From positions 1 through 33,303 of the forward strand of contig JAEUPF010000167.1 in NCBI GenBank assembly GCA_016790425.1: a stretch of DNA of 33,303 bases. The letters run 5' to 3'. A program made the position numbers and the translations under genes. Numbering within the stretch: position 1 is the stretch's first letter; each line of letters begins with the position of its first letter. Shown in pieces: positions 24,745 to 32,867 of the stretch. Source of the stretch: Rubrivivax sp. GTDB taxonomy: Bacteria; Pseudomonadota; Gammaproteobacteria; Burkholderiales; Burkholderiaceae_C. The notes under the pieces were generated by a model that saw nothing but the letters and a program-made list of their open reading frames with translations, was not told the origin of the DNA and did no database searches.

Positions 24745-26679
24745 ATGAGTTCGCCTGCTCCGCTTCGACGCCCGGCCCCGCGCCATGCGCGCGCCGTGGT
24801 CTTCGGCATCGCGCTTTGCGTGGCGATGGCCGGCGCCTGGGCGCAGACCTCGCTGAACCCCGGCGTGCCGTCACCGACGGCTTCGGACCGGGAGCGCGAT
24901 GACAGCACGGACAACGCCGCCAGCCGCACGCCGCGCCTGCGCCAGCCCGCCCTGCCCTCGAGCGCGGCCGACGAGCGCACGTCGCCGGCCGGCACGCGCG
25001 CCGGCCCGCCCGGCCTCGAGGAAGAACCGCTTCCCTACGTGCCCGGCGAGTTCGAGCGCTTCGTCCAGCAACAGACCGGCCTCAAGCGGCCGCAGATCCG
25101 CCGCTTCGGCGCCGACCTGGTGCTGGCGCCCGCGGACCCCAAGATCGCCGACGTGAGCCCGCTGGTGCCCGAGGACTACCTCGTCGGGCCCGGCGACGAA
25201 GTGCTCGTCACGTTGTGGGGCTCGGTCGATGCCGACCTGCGCCTGGCAGTCGATCGTTCCGGTCGCATCAGCATTCCGCGCGTTGGCACGGTGCAGGTCT
25301 CGGGCCTGCGCATGGCCGAGCTGCCCGAGGCGGTGAACCGGCGCGTGGCGCAGGTGTTCCGCAACTTCCACAGCAGCGTCTCGCTCGGGGCGCTGCGCGG
25401 GATCCGCATCTTCGTCAGCGGTTTCGCGGTGCGGCCGGGCACCTACTCGGTGAGCAGTCTGTCCAGCGTGGTGTCGGCGCTGATGCGCGCCGGCGGGCCG
25501 TCGGCGGCGGGCAGCTTCCGCAACATCGAGCTCAGGCGCGGCGCCGAGCTCGTGGGCCGCTTCGACCTCTACGACCTGCTGCTCAGGGGCGACCGCTCGG
25601 CCGACCGGCTGGTGCAGGCCGGCGACGTGGTGCACGTCGGTGCCGTCGGCACGCAGGTGGGCTTCATCGGCAGCGTCAACAAGCCGGCGGTGCTCGAGCT
25701 GAAGGCCGGCGAGACGGTGGCCGACGCCCTGCGCATGGTGGGCGGCTTCACGGCCGTGGCCGACCGCAGCCGGCTCGCGGTGGAACGCCTGGCCGACCGC
25801 AACGCCGGCCGCGTCACCGAACTGGCCCTGCCCCGCGATGCCGCGCTGGCGCTCACCGACGGCGACGTGCTGCGCGCCTTCAGCGCGGTGGAGGCGATGC
25901 TGCCTTCGCAGCAGCAGAGCAAGCGCGTGCGTGTCGAGGGCGAAGTGGTGCGCCCGGCCGAGTACGTGCTGCCGGCGGGCAGCTCGGTACGCGACGCCAT
26001 CCGCGCGGCCGGCGGCTACACGTCGGCGGCCTACCTCTACGCCGCCGAGCTGACGCGCGAAAGCGTGCAGCGCACGCAGCAGGAGAACTACGACCGCGCC
26101 TTGCGCGACCTCGAGACCGACCTGGCGCGGGCGTCGGGCTCGCAGCGCGTGGCCACCGCCGACGACGCCAGCGCGCAGACGGCCAAGGCCACCGCCACCG
26201 ACCGCCTCGTCGAGCGCCTGCGCGCCCTGCGGCCCACCGGGCGGATCGTCCTGCAGATGCAGCCCGACGCGTCCGACCTGCCCGATCTCGCCCTCGAGGA
26301 CGGCGACCGCATCAAGGTGCCGCCGCGGCCCACCACCGTGGGCGTGTTCGGCAGCGTCTTCAACGCCGCCACCTACCTGCACGCCTCGGGGCGCACGATC
26401 GGCGACTACCTGCGCCTGGCCGGCGGGCCGACCAAGGGCGCCGACGAAGGCAGCATCTTCGTCGTGCGCGCCAACGGCAACGTCATCAGCGGCCGCCAGG
26501 ACCGCGGCTGGTTCGGTCGCACCGGCAATGTGTCCGAGCTGCCTTCGGAGCCGGGCGACACGGTGTTCGTGCCCGAGGAAATGGACAAGACCACCTTCCT
26601 GCAGGCGGCAAAGGACTGGACGCAGATCATCTTCAACTTCGGCCTCGGCATGGCCGGCATCGTCAGCGCCACGCGATGA
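24745..26679 (+). CDS. Outer-membrane polysaccharide export protein (OPX; Wza/KpsD-like) with SLBB domains
   Basis: The 644-residue secreted protein starts with a signal peptide (1-33, hydrophobic VVFGIALCVAMAGAWAQ). A Ser/Thr/Pro-rich linker follows, then the Poly_export domain (about 143-225: DYLVGPGDEVLVTLWGS, RISIPRVGTVQVSG) and several SLBB repeats (FVSGFAVRPGTYSV, FIGSVNKPAVLEL, VEGEVVRPAEYVL, VFGSVFNAATYLH). An acidic/basic helical insertion lies near 440-500. No lipobox cysteine follows the signal peptide, unlike E. coli Wza, and length is nearer KpsD (558) plus extra SLBB modules. It should form the periplasmic/outer-membrane part of a capsule or EPS exporter. The TGA overlaps the next ATG (ATGA), coupling it to the Wzz-like partner. 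Confidence 0.9.
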   Translation: MSSPAPLRRPAPRHARAVVFGIALCVAMAGAWAQTSLNPGVPSPTASDRERDDSTDNAASRTPRLRQPALPSSAADERTSPAGTRAGPPGLEEEPLPYVPGEFERFVQQQTGLKRPQIRRFGADLVLAPADPKIADVSPLVPEDYLVGPGDEVLVTLWGSVDADLRLAVDRSGRISIPRVGTVQVSGLRMAELPEAVNRRVAQVFRNFHSSVSLGALRGIRIFVSGFAVRPGTYSVSSLSSVVSALMRAGGPSAAGSFRNIELRRGAELVGRFDLYDLLLRGDRSADRLVQAGDVVHVGAVGTQVGFIGSVNKPAVLELKAGETVADALRMVGGFTAVADRSRLAVERLADRNAGRVTELALPRDAALALTDGDVLRAFSAVEAMLPSQQQSKRVRVEGEVVRPAEYVLPAGSSVRDAIRAAGGYTSAAYLYAAELTRESVQRTQQENYDRALRDLETDLARASGSQRVATADDASAQTAKATATDRLVERLRALRPTGRIVLQMQPDASDLPDLALEDGDRIKVPPRPTTVGVFGSVFNAATYLHASGRTIGDYLRLAGGPTKGADEGSIFVVRANGNVISGRQDRGWFGRTGNVSELPSEPGDTVFVPEEMDKTTFLQAAKDWTQIIFNFGLGMAGIVSATR

Positions 26680-27857
26680 ACGCGGCCGACGCCGACGACG
26701 AACTGCTGCGCGGGACGGCCGACCCCGGCGCTGCCCCGGCCGTGCCCGCCAGCGACCTGGCCGTGGCGATGGCCGGCAGCTGGCGCCTGCTGTTGCTGAT
26801 CCCCGTCGTCGCGGGCCTGCTGGCGCTGGGCATCACGTTCCTCGTCAGCCCGATCTTCACGGCGCGCACGACGATCCTGCCGCCCGCTTCGCAGCAAAGC
26901 GCCTCGGCCGGCGCGCTGGCGGCGCTGGGCGGGCTCGGCGTGCTGGCCGGCAGCGCGATGGGCGTGCGCAGCCCCACCGACCAGCTCGTCGCGCTGCTGC
27001 AAAGCGAGACGATCGTCGACCGGATGATCGACCAGTTCGGCCTCGTCGCGCTGTACGAGAAGAAGCTGCGCATCGACACGCGGCAGATGCTGCGCGAACG
27101 CACGCGGGTGTCGGCCGGCAAGAAGGACGGCCTCATCGTCGTCGAGGTCGAGGACACCGATCCGAAGCGCGCCGCCGACATGGCCAACCGGTACGTGCAG
27201 GAGCTGCGCCGCCTGACCTCGACGCTGGCGGTCACCGAAGCGCAGCAGCGGCGCGCCTTCTTCCAGACCCACCTGGAGAAGACCCGCGACGAGCTGGCCA
27301 ACGCCCAGCGTGCGCTGCAGGCCAGCGGCTTCAACGCCGGCGCGCTGCGCGCCGAGCCGCGCGCTGCCGCCGAGGAGTACGCGCGCGTCAAGGCCGAAGC
27401 CACCACCGCCGAGGTGCGCCTGCAGGCACTGAAATCTCGCCTGATGCCCGACACGCCCGAGGTACAGCAGGCGCAGTCGGCATTGACGGCGCTGCGCGCA
27501 CGGCTGGCGCAGATCGAGCGCGCCAGCGAGACGCCGGCCAGCGGCGACTACATCGGGCGCTTCCGCGAGTTCAAGTACCAGGAGACGCTGTACGAGATGT
27601 TCGCCCGCCAGTACGAGCTGGCGCGCGTCGACGAGAGCCGCGAGGGGGCGCTGATCCAGGTCGTCGACCAGGCCGCGCCGCCGGAGCGCAAGTCGAGCCC
27701 GAAGCGGGCGCTGATCACCGCGCTGACCACCGTCGTCGCCGCCGTGCTGGGCCTGTTCTTCGTCTACACCGGGCACTGGCTGCGGCTGTCGCGCGCCGCG
27801 AACCCGCAGGCCGAGCAGACGCTGCAGCGCATTTCACGCGCCCTGCGCCGGCGCTGA
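26676..27857 (+). CDS. Wzz/KpsE-type inner-membrane polysaccharide export protein
   Basis: The 393-residue protein has the polysaccharide co-polymerase layout: membrane helix 1 at 36-58, a large periplasmic helical domain with coiled-coil segments (about 190-310, for example AFFQTHLEKTRDELANAQRAL), and helix 2 at about 345-364. A Pro-rich PPERKSSPKR motif precedes the second helix, as in the Wzz family. No cytoplasmic tyrosine-kinase domain is attached; only a short basic tail follows. It probably controls chain length or bridges the inner membrane to the preceding export protein. The ATG overlaps the upstream stop by 4 nt. Confidence 0.9.
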   Translation: MNAADADDELLRGTADPGAAPAVPASDLAVAMAGSWRLLLLIPVVAGLLALGITFLVSPIFTARTTILPPASQQSASAGALAALGGLGVLAGSAMGVRSPTDQLVALLQSETIVDRMIDQFGLVALYEKKLRIDTRQMLRERTRVSAGKKDGLIVVEVEDTDPKRAADMANRYVQELRRLTSTLAVTEAQQRRAFFQTHLEKTRDELANAQRALQASGFNAGALRAEPRAAAEEYARVKAEATTAEVRLQALKSRLMPDTPEVQQAQSALTALRARLAQIERASETPASGDYIGRFREFKYQETLYEMFARQYELARVDESREGALIQVVDQAAPPERKSSPKRALITALTTVVAAVLGLFFVYTGHWLRLSRAANPQAEQTLQRISRALRRR

Positions 27858-27899
27858 CAAGCCGACACGAAGACCGGCGGCGCGGGCCGCGGCGGGCCA

Positions 27900-27905
27900 T
27901 AGAAT
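27900..27905 (+). promoter_or_regulatory. Candidate -10 element of the MarR-type regulator gene
   Basis: CATAGAATC ends 14 nt before the ATG at 27920, in a 62-nt gap after the Wzz-like gene. The predicted leader is only about 8 nt, with no ribosome site. It could give the regulator and nonulosonate genes their own promoter. Confidence 0.35.
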
Positions 27906-27919
27906 CGCCCGTTCAACCA

Positions 27920-28357
27920 ATGAACACAGACTCCCATGAGGCGCATGAGCGCTCGCTGGCCGCGCCTGGAGCGTCGACACCGCCCGCGGCGGCGCACTGG
28001 CGGCACCACGGCGACCTCGAAGCGGCGCGGCTGGCGGTCTTGCGCGCCTTGGCGGCGCAGCCGGACCTGTCGCAGCGTGCGCTGTCGGCCGAGCTGGGCC
28101 TGAGCCTGGGCAAGACCCACTACGTGCTGCATGCGCTGCTGGACAAGGGCCTGGTGAAGGTGCGCAATTTCCGCCGCAGCCCGAGGAAACTGAGCTACGC
28201 CTACGTGCTGACCCCTTCCGGAATGACCGAGAAGTTCCGCCTGACGATGCGCTTCCTGGCCCGCAAGGAAGCCGAGTTCGAGACCCTGCAGCAGACCATC
28301 GCGGCATTGCGTTCCGAGCTTCGGCAAGACGCCGGGCGGCACGAGGCTGCCGACTGA
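27920..28357 (+). CDS. MarR family EPS-associated transcriptional regulator
   Basis: The 145-residue protein has a winged-helix core (about 34-102). The recognition helix region is LSQRALSAELGLSLGKTHYVLHALLDKGLVKV, followed by a wing with RRSPRKLSYAYVLTPSG. A C-terminal amphipathic helix follows (about 110-138, KEAEFETLQQTIAALRSEL), probably for dimerisation. This matches the MarR-like family found inside exopolysaccharide loci of many proteobacteria. Its target and ligand are unknown. Placement between the export pair and the sugar-biosynthesis genes suggests local control of the cluster. The Ala/Pro-rich first 30 residues are not conserved. Confidence 0.85.
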   Translation: MNTDSHEAHERSLAAPGASTPPAAAHWRHHGDLEAARLAVLRALAAQPDLSQRALSAELGLSLGKTHYVLHALLDKGLVKVRNFRRSPRKLSYAYVLTPSGMTEKFRLTMRFLARKEAEFETLQQTIAALRSELRQDAGRHEAAD

Positions 28358-28391
28358 CAGCAGTTCCCGAGGCGATTGACCTGCCCCATCC

Positions 28392-29402
28392 ATGAACCTG
28401 TCCGGCAAGAAGATCCTCGTCACCGGCGCCGATGGCTTCATCGGTTCGCACCTCACCGAGCACCTCGTGCGCCGCGGCCACGACGTGCGCGCCTTCGTGC
28501 TCTACAACAGCTTCAACTCCTGGGGCTGGCTCGACGAGAGCGAAGCGGCGATCAAGGAGTCGCTGGACGTCTTCGCCGGCGACATCCGCGACCCGCACGG
28601 CGTGCGCACGGCGATGAAGGGCTGCGACGTCGTGCTGCACCTGGCGGCGCTGATCGCGATCCCGTATTCCTACCACTCGCCCGACACCTACATCGACACC
28701 AACGTCAAGGGCACGCTGAACGTCGTGCAGGCGGCGCGCGAGCTCGGCGTGCAGCGCGTCGTGCACACTTCCACCAGCGAGGTCTACGGCACCGCGCGCT
28801 TCGTCCCCATCACCGAAGAGCACCCGCTGCAGGGCCAGTCGCCCTACTCGGCCAGCAAGATCGGCGCCGACCAGATCGCACTCAGCTTCCAGCTCTCCTT
28901 CGGCACCCCGGTGGCGGTGATCCGCCCCTTCAACACCTACGGGCCGCGGCAGTCGGCACGCGCGGTGATCCCGACCATCATCACCCAGATCGCCGCCGGC
29001 TCGCGGTCGATCCGGCTCGGCGCCACGCACCCGACGCGCGACTTCAACCACGTGCAGGACACCGTGCGCGGGTTCGTCGCCGTGGCCGAGAGCGACGCCG
29101 CGGTCGGCCGCGTCGTCAACGTCGGCAGCAACTACGAGGTGTCGATCGGCGACACCGCGCGCCTGATCGCCCGCCTGATGGGCCGCGACATCGAGCTGCT
29201 CAGCGACGAGGCGCGCCTGCGCCCTGCCGGCAGCGAGGTCGAGCGCCTGTGGGCCGACAACACGCTGGCGCGCACCCTCACCGGCTGGACGCCGGAGTAC
29301 GCCGGCCTCGCCGGGCTGGAGCGCGGCCTGCGCGAAACGATCGACTGGTTCGCCGACCCGGCGCACCTCGCCCGCTACAAGGCGGGCCGCTACAACATCT
29401 GA
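28392..29402 (+). CDS. legB: NAD-dependent 4,6-dehydratase, LegB-like
   Basis: The 336-residue extended SDR enzyme shows TGADGFIG (11-18), TSTSEVYG (126-133) and Tyr152-x3-Lys156 (YSASKIG), followed by RPFNTYGPRQSARAVIPT. Enzymes of this subgroup convert UDP-GlcNAc to the 4-keto-6-deoxy sugar, the first step to UDP-bacillosamine or legionaminic acid. The next three genes are the matching aminotransferase, hydrolysing 2-epimerase and nonulosonate synthase, which strongly supports LegB over a generic GDP/dTDP-sugar dehydratase. Length fits. It starts 34 nt after the regulator. Substrate choice (UDP versus GDP form) cannot be read from the sequence. Confidence 0.85.
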   Translation: MNLSGKKILVTGADGFIGSHLTEHLVRRGHDVRAFVLYNSFNSWGWLDESEAAIKESLDVFAGDIRDPHGVRTAMKGCDVVLHLAALIAIPYSYHSPDTYIDTNVKGTLNVVQAARELGVQRVVHTSTSEVYGTARFVPITEEHPLQGQSPYSASKIGADQIALSFQLSFGTPVAVIRPFNTYGPRQSARAVIPTIITQIAAGSRSIRLGATHPTRDFNHVQDTVRGFVAVAESDAAVGRVVNVGSNYEVSIGDTARLIARLMGRDIELLSDEARLRPAGSEVERLWADNTLARTLTGWTPEYAGLAGLERGLRETIDWFADPAHLARYKAGRYNI

Positions 29403-29413
29403 GGCCGCGCGCG

Positions 29414-30598
29414 ATGAACGCCTCCTCGCCGACGATCGATGCCGTGCCAGCGATGGTGCAGGCCGTGCGCGCGGTGCTCGGCACGCCGCCAGGCACGATC
29501 GCGCTGCACGAGCCCGAGTTCGGCGGCCGCGAGTGGGACTACGTCAAGGAGTGCATCGACACCGGCTGGGTCTCCTCCGTCGGCTCCTACGTCGACCGCT
29601 TCGAGCGCGACCTGTCGGCCATCACCGGCGCGCGCCACGCCGTGGCCACCGCCAACGGCACCGCCGCGCTGCACATCTGCCTGCTGCTGGCTGGCGTTGC
29701 CCCCGGCGACGAAGTGCTGATGCCGGCGCTGACCTTCATCGCCACCGCCAACGCCGTGTCGTACGCGCAGGCGACGCCGCACTTCGTCGACTCCGAGGAG
29801 CGCTCGCTCGGCGTCGACGCGCGTGCGCTGGACGCCTACCTCGGCGAGATCGCCGAGCGCCGCGACGGCGGCACGTTCAACCGCCGCACCGGGGCCCGCA
29901 TGCGCGCGCTCGTGGTCATGCACGTCTTCGGCCACCCCTGCGATCTCGACGCTGTGGCCGATGTCGCCGCGCGCTGGGGCCTGGTGCTGATCGAGGACGC
30001 CGCCGAGTCGCTCGGCGCCAGCTACAAGGGCCGGCACACCGGCAACGTCGGGCAGCTCGCCGCGCTCAGCTTCAACGGCAACAAGGTGGTCACCACCGGC
30101 GGCGGCGGCGCGGTGCTGAGCAACGACGCCGCGCTCGGCCGGCGCGCCAAGCACCTCACCACCACTGCGCGCGTGCCGCACCGCTGGAACTTCCTGCACG
30201 ACGAGGTCGGCTACAACTACCGGCTGCCGAACCTCAACGCGGCGCTGGGCTGCGCGCAGCTGGAGCAGCTCGCGTCGTTCGTCGAGCGCAAGCGGCGCCT
30301 GGCGACGCGCTATGCCGAGGCCTTCGCCGGTGTGCCGGGGGTGCACGTCCTGCGCGAGCCGCCGCAGACGCGCGGCAACTACTGGCTCAATGCGCTGGTG
30401 CTCGACGAGGCGAACGCGGCGCGGCGCGACGACCTGCTGGCGGCACTGAACGATGCCGGCTACATGTCGCGCCCGCTGTGGACGCTGATGCACCGGCTGC
30501 CGATGTACGCCGCCTGCCCGCGCATGCCGTTGCCGGTGGCCGAGTCGCTGCAGGCGCGCGTCGTCAACGTGCCCAGCAGCGCGCGCCTGGCCGGCTGA
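29414..30598 (+). CDS. legC: PLP-dependent sugar aminotransferase, LegC-like
   Basis: The 394-residue DegT/DnrJ/EryC1-family enzyme aminates a 4-keto sugar at C4 using glutamate. PLP-binding features are the Schiff-base Lys224 in SFNGNKVVTTGGGG, Asp195 in IEDAAESLGA, and NGTAALH (81-87). The N-terminus (LHEPEFGGREWDYVKECIDTGWVSSVG) matches the aminotransferases that follow LegB in EPS loci. It begins 11 nt after legB. The product would be UDP-4-amino-4,6-dideoxy-GlcNAc, whose free amine is the expected site of the later acyl step. Confidence 0.88.
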   Translation: MNASSPTIDAVPAMVQAVRAVLGTPPGTIALHEPEFGGREWDYVKECIDTGWVSSVGSYVDRFERDLSAITGARHAVATANGTAALHICLLLAGVAPGDEVLMPALTFIATANAVSYAQATPHFVDSEERSLGVDARALDAYLGEIAERRDGGTFNRRTGARMRALVVMHVFGHPCDLDAVADVAARWGLVLIEDAAESLGASYKGRHTGNVGQLAALSFNGNKVVTTGGGGAVLSNDAALGRRAKHLTTTARVPHRWNFLHDEVGYNYRLPNLNAALGCAQLEQLASFVERKRRLATRYAEAFAGVPGVHVLREPPQTRGNYWLNALVLDEANAARRDDLLAALNDAGYMSRPLWTLMHRLPMYAACPRMPLPVAESLQARVVNVPSSARLAG

Positions 30599-30603
30599 GC
30601 ACC

Positions 30604-31776
30604 ATGGAAACCCGGCGTCGCATCTGCGTGGTCACCGGCAGCCGGGCCGAGTACGGGCTGCTGTACTGGATCATCCACGACCTGGCCAGGTGCGCCGAGG
30701 TCGAGTTGCAGCTGCTCGTGACCGGGATGCATCTGGCGCACGAGTTCGGCCATACGGTCCGCGAGATCGAAGCCGACGGCCTGCCGATTGCGCACCGCGT
30801 GGAGATGCTGGTGTCCGGCAACACGGCCGCGGCGACGGCCAAGTCCATCGCGCTCGGCGTGATCGGCTTCTCCGACGCTTTCGAGCGCCTGCGCCCCGAC
30901 ATCGTCCTGGTCCTGGGCGACCGCTTCGAGGTGTTCGCGGCGGCCCAGGCGTCCCTCGTGCACAACCTCGTGCTGGCGCACGTCTGCGGCGGCGACACGA
31001 CCGAGGGCGCCATCGACGAGGCGATGCGACACGGCATCACCAAGATGGCTCACCTGCACTTCGTGACCAACGAGCTGTCCGCCCGGCGTGTGCGTCAGCT
31101 CGGCGAGGATCCTGCAGCCGTGCACATGGTCGGCAACCCGGGCCTCGATCATCTGCGCCGGCGTCCGCTGCTGCAGCGCGCGGACCTGGAACGATCGCTG
31201 GGCGCGCCGCTCGGCCGGCGCAACGCGCTCGTCACCTTCCACCCCGTGACGCTCGAACCGGGGCATGGCCTCGATCAACTCACCGAGATGCTCGCGGCCC
31301 TCGAGCAGCTCCCCGAGGACATCGTCCTGTGGTGCACGCGCGCCAATGCCGACGCCGGAGGGCGCGAGATCAACGCGCTGCTGGAGCGGTGGGTGGAAGG
31401 CCGGACGGGTGCGCACCTGTACGACTCGCTCGGCACGCTGCGGTACCTCAGCCTGCTGGCGGCGGTGGACATGGTGGTCGGGAACTCTTCGAGCGGGCTC
31501 TACGAGGCGCCATCCTTCCGGGTCCCGGCGGTCGACATCGGTTCGCGGCAGGGCGGCCGCCTGAGCGCCTCATCGGTGCTGCACGCGGCGCCGGCGCGGG
31601 CGAGCATCCGCGAAGCGATGCAGACCGCGTTGGCGATGGACTGCAGCGACACCGTCAACCCCTACGGCGACGGTCACGCGGCCGAACGCATCGTCGCGCA
31701 GCTGCTGCAGCTTCCGCTCGGGCCCGCGGTACGCCGCAAGCGCTTTCACATGACCGACGAGGCAGGCCCATGCTGA
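30604..31776 (+). CDS. legG: Hydrolysing UDP-sugar 2-epimerase, LegG/NeuC-like
   Basis: The 390-residue GT-B-fold enzyme shows the NeuC hallmarks: TGSRAEYGLL (11-20), GDRFEVFAA (105-113), CGGDTTEGAIDEAMRHGITK (128-147), HLHFVTNELSARRV and GNSSSGLYEAPSF. It removes UDP and epimerises C2, giving a free 2,4-diamino-2,4,6-trideoxy-mannose derivative for the synthase that follows. Given LegB and LegC upstream, a LegG role is more likely than plain NeuC (sialic acid). The last 7 bases overlap the start of legI. The C-terminus extends slightly beyond the usual 375-385 residues. Confidence 0.9.
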   Translation: METRRRICVVTGSRAEYGLLYWIIHDLARCAEVELQLLVTGMHLAHEFGHTVREIEADGLPIAHRVEMLVSGNTAAATAKSIALGVIGFSDAFERLRPDIVLVLGDRFEVFAAAQASLVHNLVLAHVCGGDTTEGAIDEAMRHGITKMAHLHFVTNELSARRVRQLGEDPAAVHMVGNPGLDHLRRRPLLQRADLERSLGAPLGRRNALVTFHPVTLEPGHGLDQLTEMLAALEQLPEDIVLWCTRANADAGGREINALLERWVEGRTGAHLYDSLGTLRYLSLLAAVDMVVGNSSSGLYEAPSFRVPAVDIGSRQGGRLSASSVLHAAPARASIREAMQTALAMDCSDTVNPYGDGHAAERIVAQLLQLPLGPAVRRKRFHMTDEAGPC

Positions 31777-32867
31777 GATCCGAACACGTCTACGTTGTCG
31801 CCGAGGCCGGGGTCAACCACAACGGTTCGACCGAACTCGCGTTGGGCCTGGTCGACGCGGCCGCCGAGGCCGGCGCCGACGCGGTCAAGTTCCAGACCTT
31901 CCGCGCCAGCGCGCTGGCGAGCGCCACGGCGGCCAAGGCCGGCTACCAGATCGCCACCACGGGGGCTGCCGAGACGCAGCTGGACATGCTGCGCCGCCTG
32001 GAGATGTCCGAGGCGATGCACGAGGCCGTGTTCGAGCGCGCCGCGCGTCGGGGAATCGCCTGCCTCTCGACGCCGTTCGACGAGGCCAGTCTCGACTACC
32101 TCACGCAACGGATGGGGTTGCGGATGGTCAAGGTTCCGTCGGGCGAGATCACGAACGGGCCGCTGCTGCTCGCGGTGGCCCGCCGCGCCGACAAGGTCAT
32201 CCTGTCGACGGGCATGAGTTCCCTGGCCGACGTGGAGGCGGCACTCGGGGTGCTGGCCTTCGGCTTCACCACGCCGCCGGGCACGCCGCCCGCTCGGCAT
32301 GCGTTCGAGCGTGCGGCCGCGTCCGTCGAGGGTCGGGCGGCGCTCGAGCAGCGCGTGACGCTGCTGCACTGCACCTCGGAGTACCCGGCGCCGATCGACG
32401 AGGTGAACCTGCGGGCGATGCAGACCCTGGGGCACGCATTCGGCCTGCCCGTGGGTTACTCCGACCATACGAAGGGCATCCACGTGGCCATCGCAGCGGT
32501 GGCGATGGGTGCCGTCCTCATCGAGAAGCACTTCACCCTGGACCGCGGCCTCCCGGGGCCGGACCATCGTGCCTCCCTGCTTCCCGCCGAGCTGGCAGAG
32601 ATGGTGGCTTGCCTGCGCGACGTCGTCCGCGCAGCCGGCAGCGCGCGCAAGTTCGCCACGCCTTCGGAGCACGGGACCCGCGCTGTCGCGCGCAAGAGCC
32701 TCGTCGCTGCGCGCCCCGTCGCGGCCGGCGAAGCCTGGACCGCCGAGAACCTGGCCTGCAAGCGGCCCGGCAGCGGCCTCAGTCCGATGGCGTACTGGGA
32801 GATCCTGGGCACCAGCGCCCGGCGCGGCTACCAGGCCGACGAGGCGCTCGAGGGCCCCATGCCATGA
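31770..32867 (+). CDS. legI: N-acetylneuraminate/legionaminate synthase, LegI/NeuB-like
   Basis: The 365-residue TIM-barrel synthase condenses the 2,4-diamino-hexose (or ManNAc) with phosphoenolpyruvate. Landmarks are AEAGVNHNG (11-19), KFQTF (40-44), KVPSGEITN (121-129), LHCTSEYPAP (199-208), GYSDHTKG (229-236) and EKHFTLDR (252-259). A C-terminal SAF (antifreeze-like) domain ends ENLACKRPGSGLSPM. About 20 extra residues sit at 167-192 relative to the shortest NeuB proteins. The ATG at 31770 is inside the end of legG, and the TGA overlaps the next ATG, so all three are coupled. Neighbours indicate legionaminate-type substrate. Confidence 0.9.
   Translation: MLRSEHVYVVAEAGVNHNGSTELALGLVDAAAEAGADAVKFQTFRASALASATAAKAGYQIATTGAAETQLDMLRRLEMSEAMHEAVFERAARRGIACLSTPFDEASLDYLTQRMGLRMVKVPSGEITNGPLLLAVARRADKVILSTGMSSLADVEAALGVLAFGFTTPPGTPPARHAFERAAASVEGRAALEQRVTLLHCTSEYPAPIDEVNLRAMQTLGHAFGLPVGYSDHTKGIHVAIAAVAMGAVLIEKHFTLDRGLPGPDHRASLLPAELAEMVACLRDVVRAAGSARKFATPSEHGTRAVARKSLVAARPVAAGEAWTAENLACKRPGSGLSPMAYWEILGTSARRGYQADEALEGPMP

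Noticed and set aside
28392-32867. Sialic acid (Neu5Ac) locus
   Set aside because: NeuB and NeuC homologues alone would allow it. The adjoining LegB-type dehydratase and LegC-type aminotransferase point to a 6-deoxy diamino nonulosonate instead.
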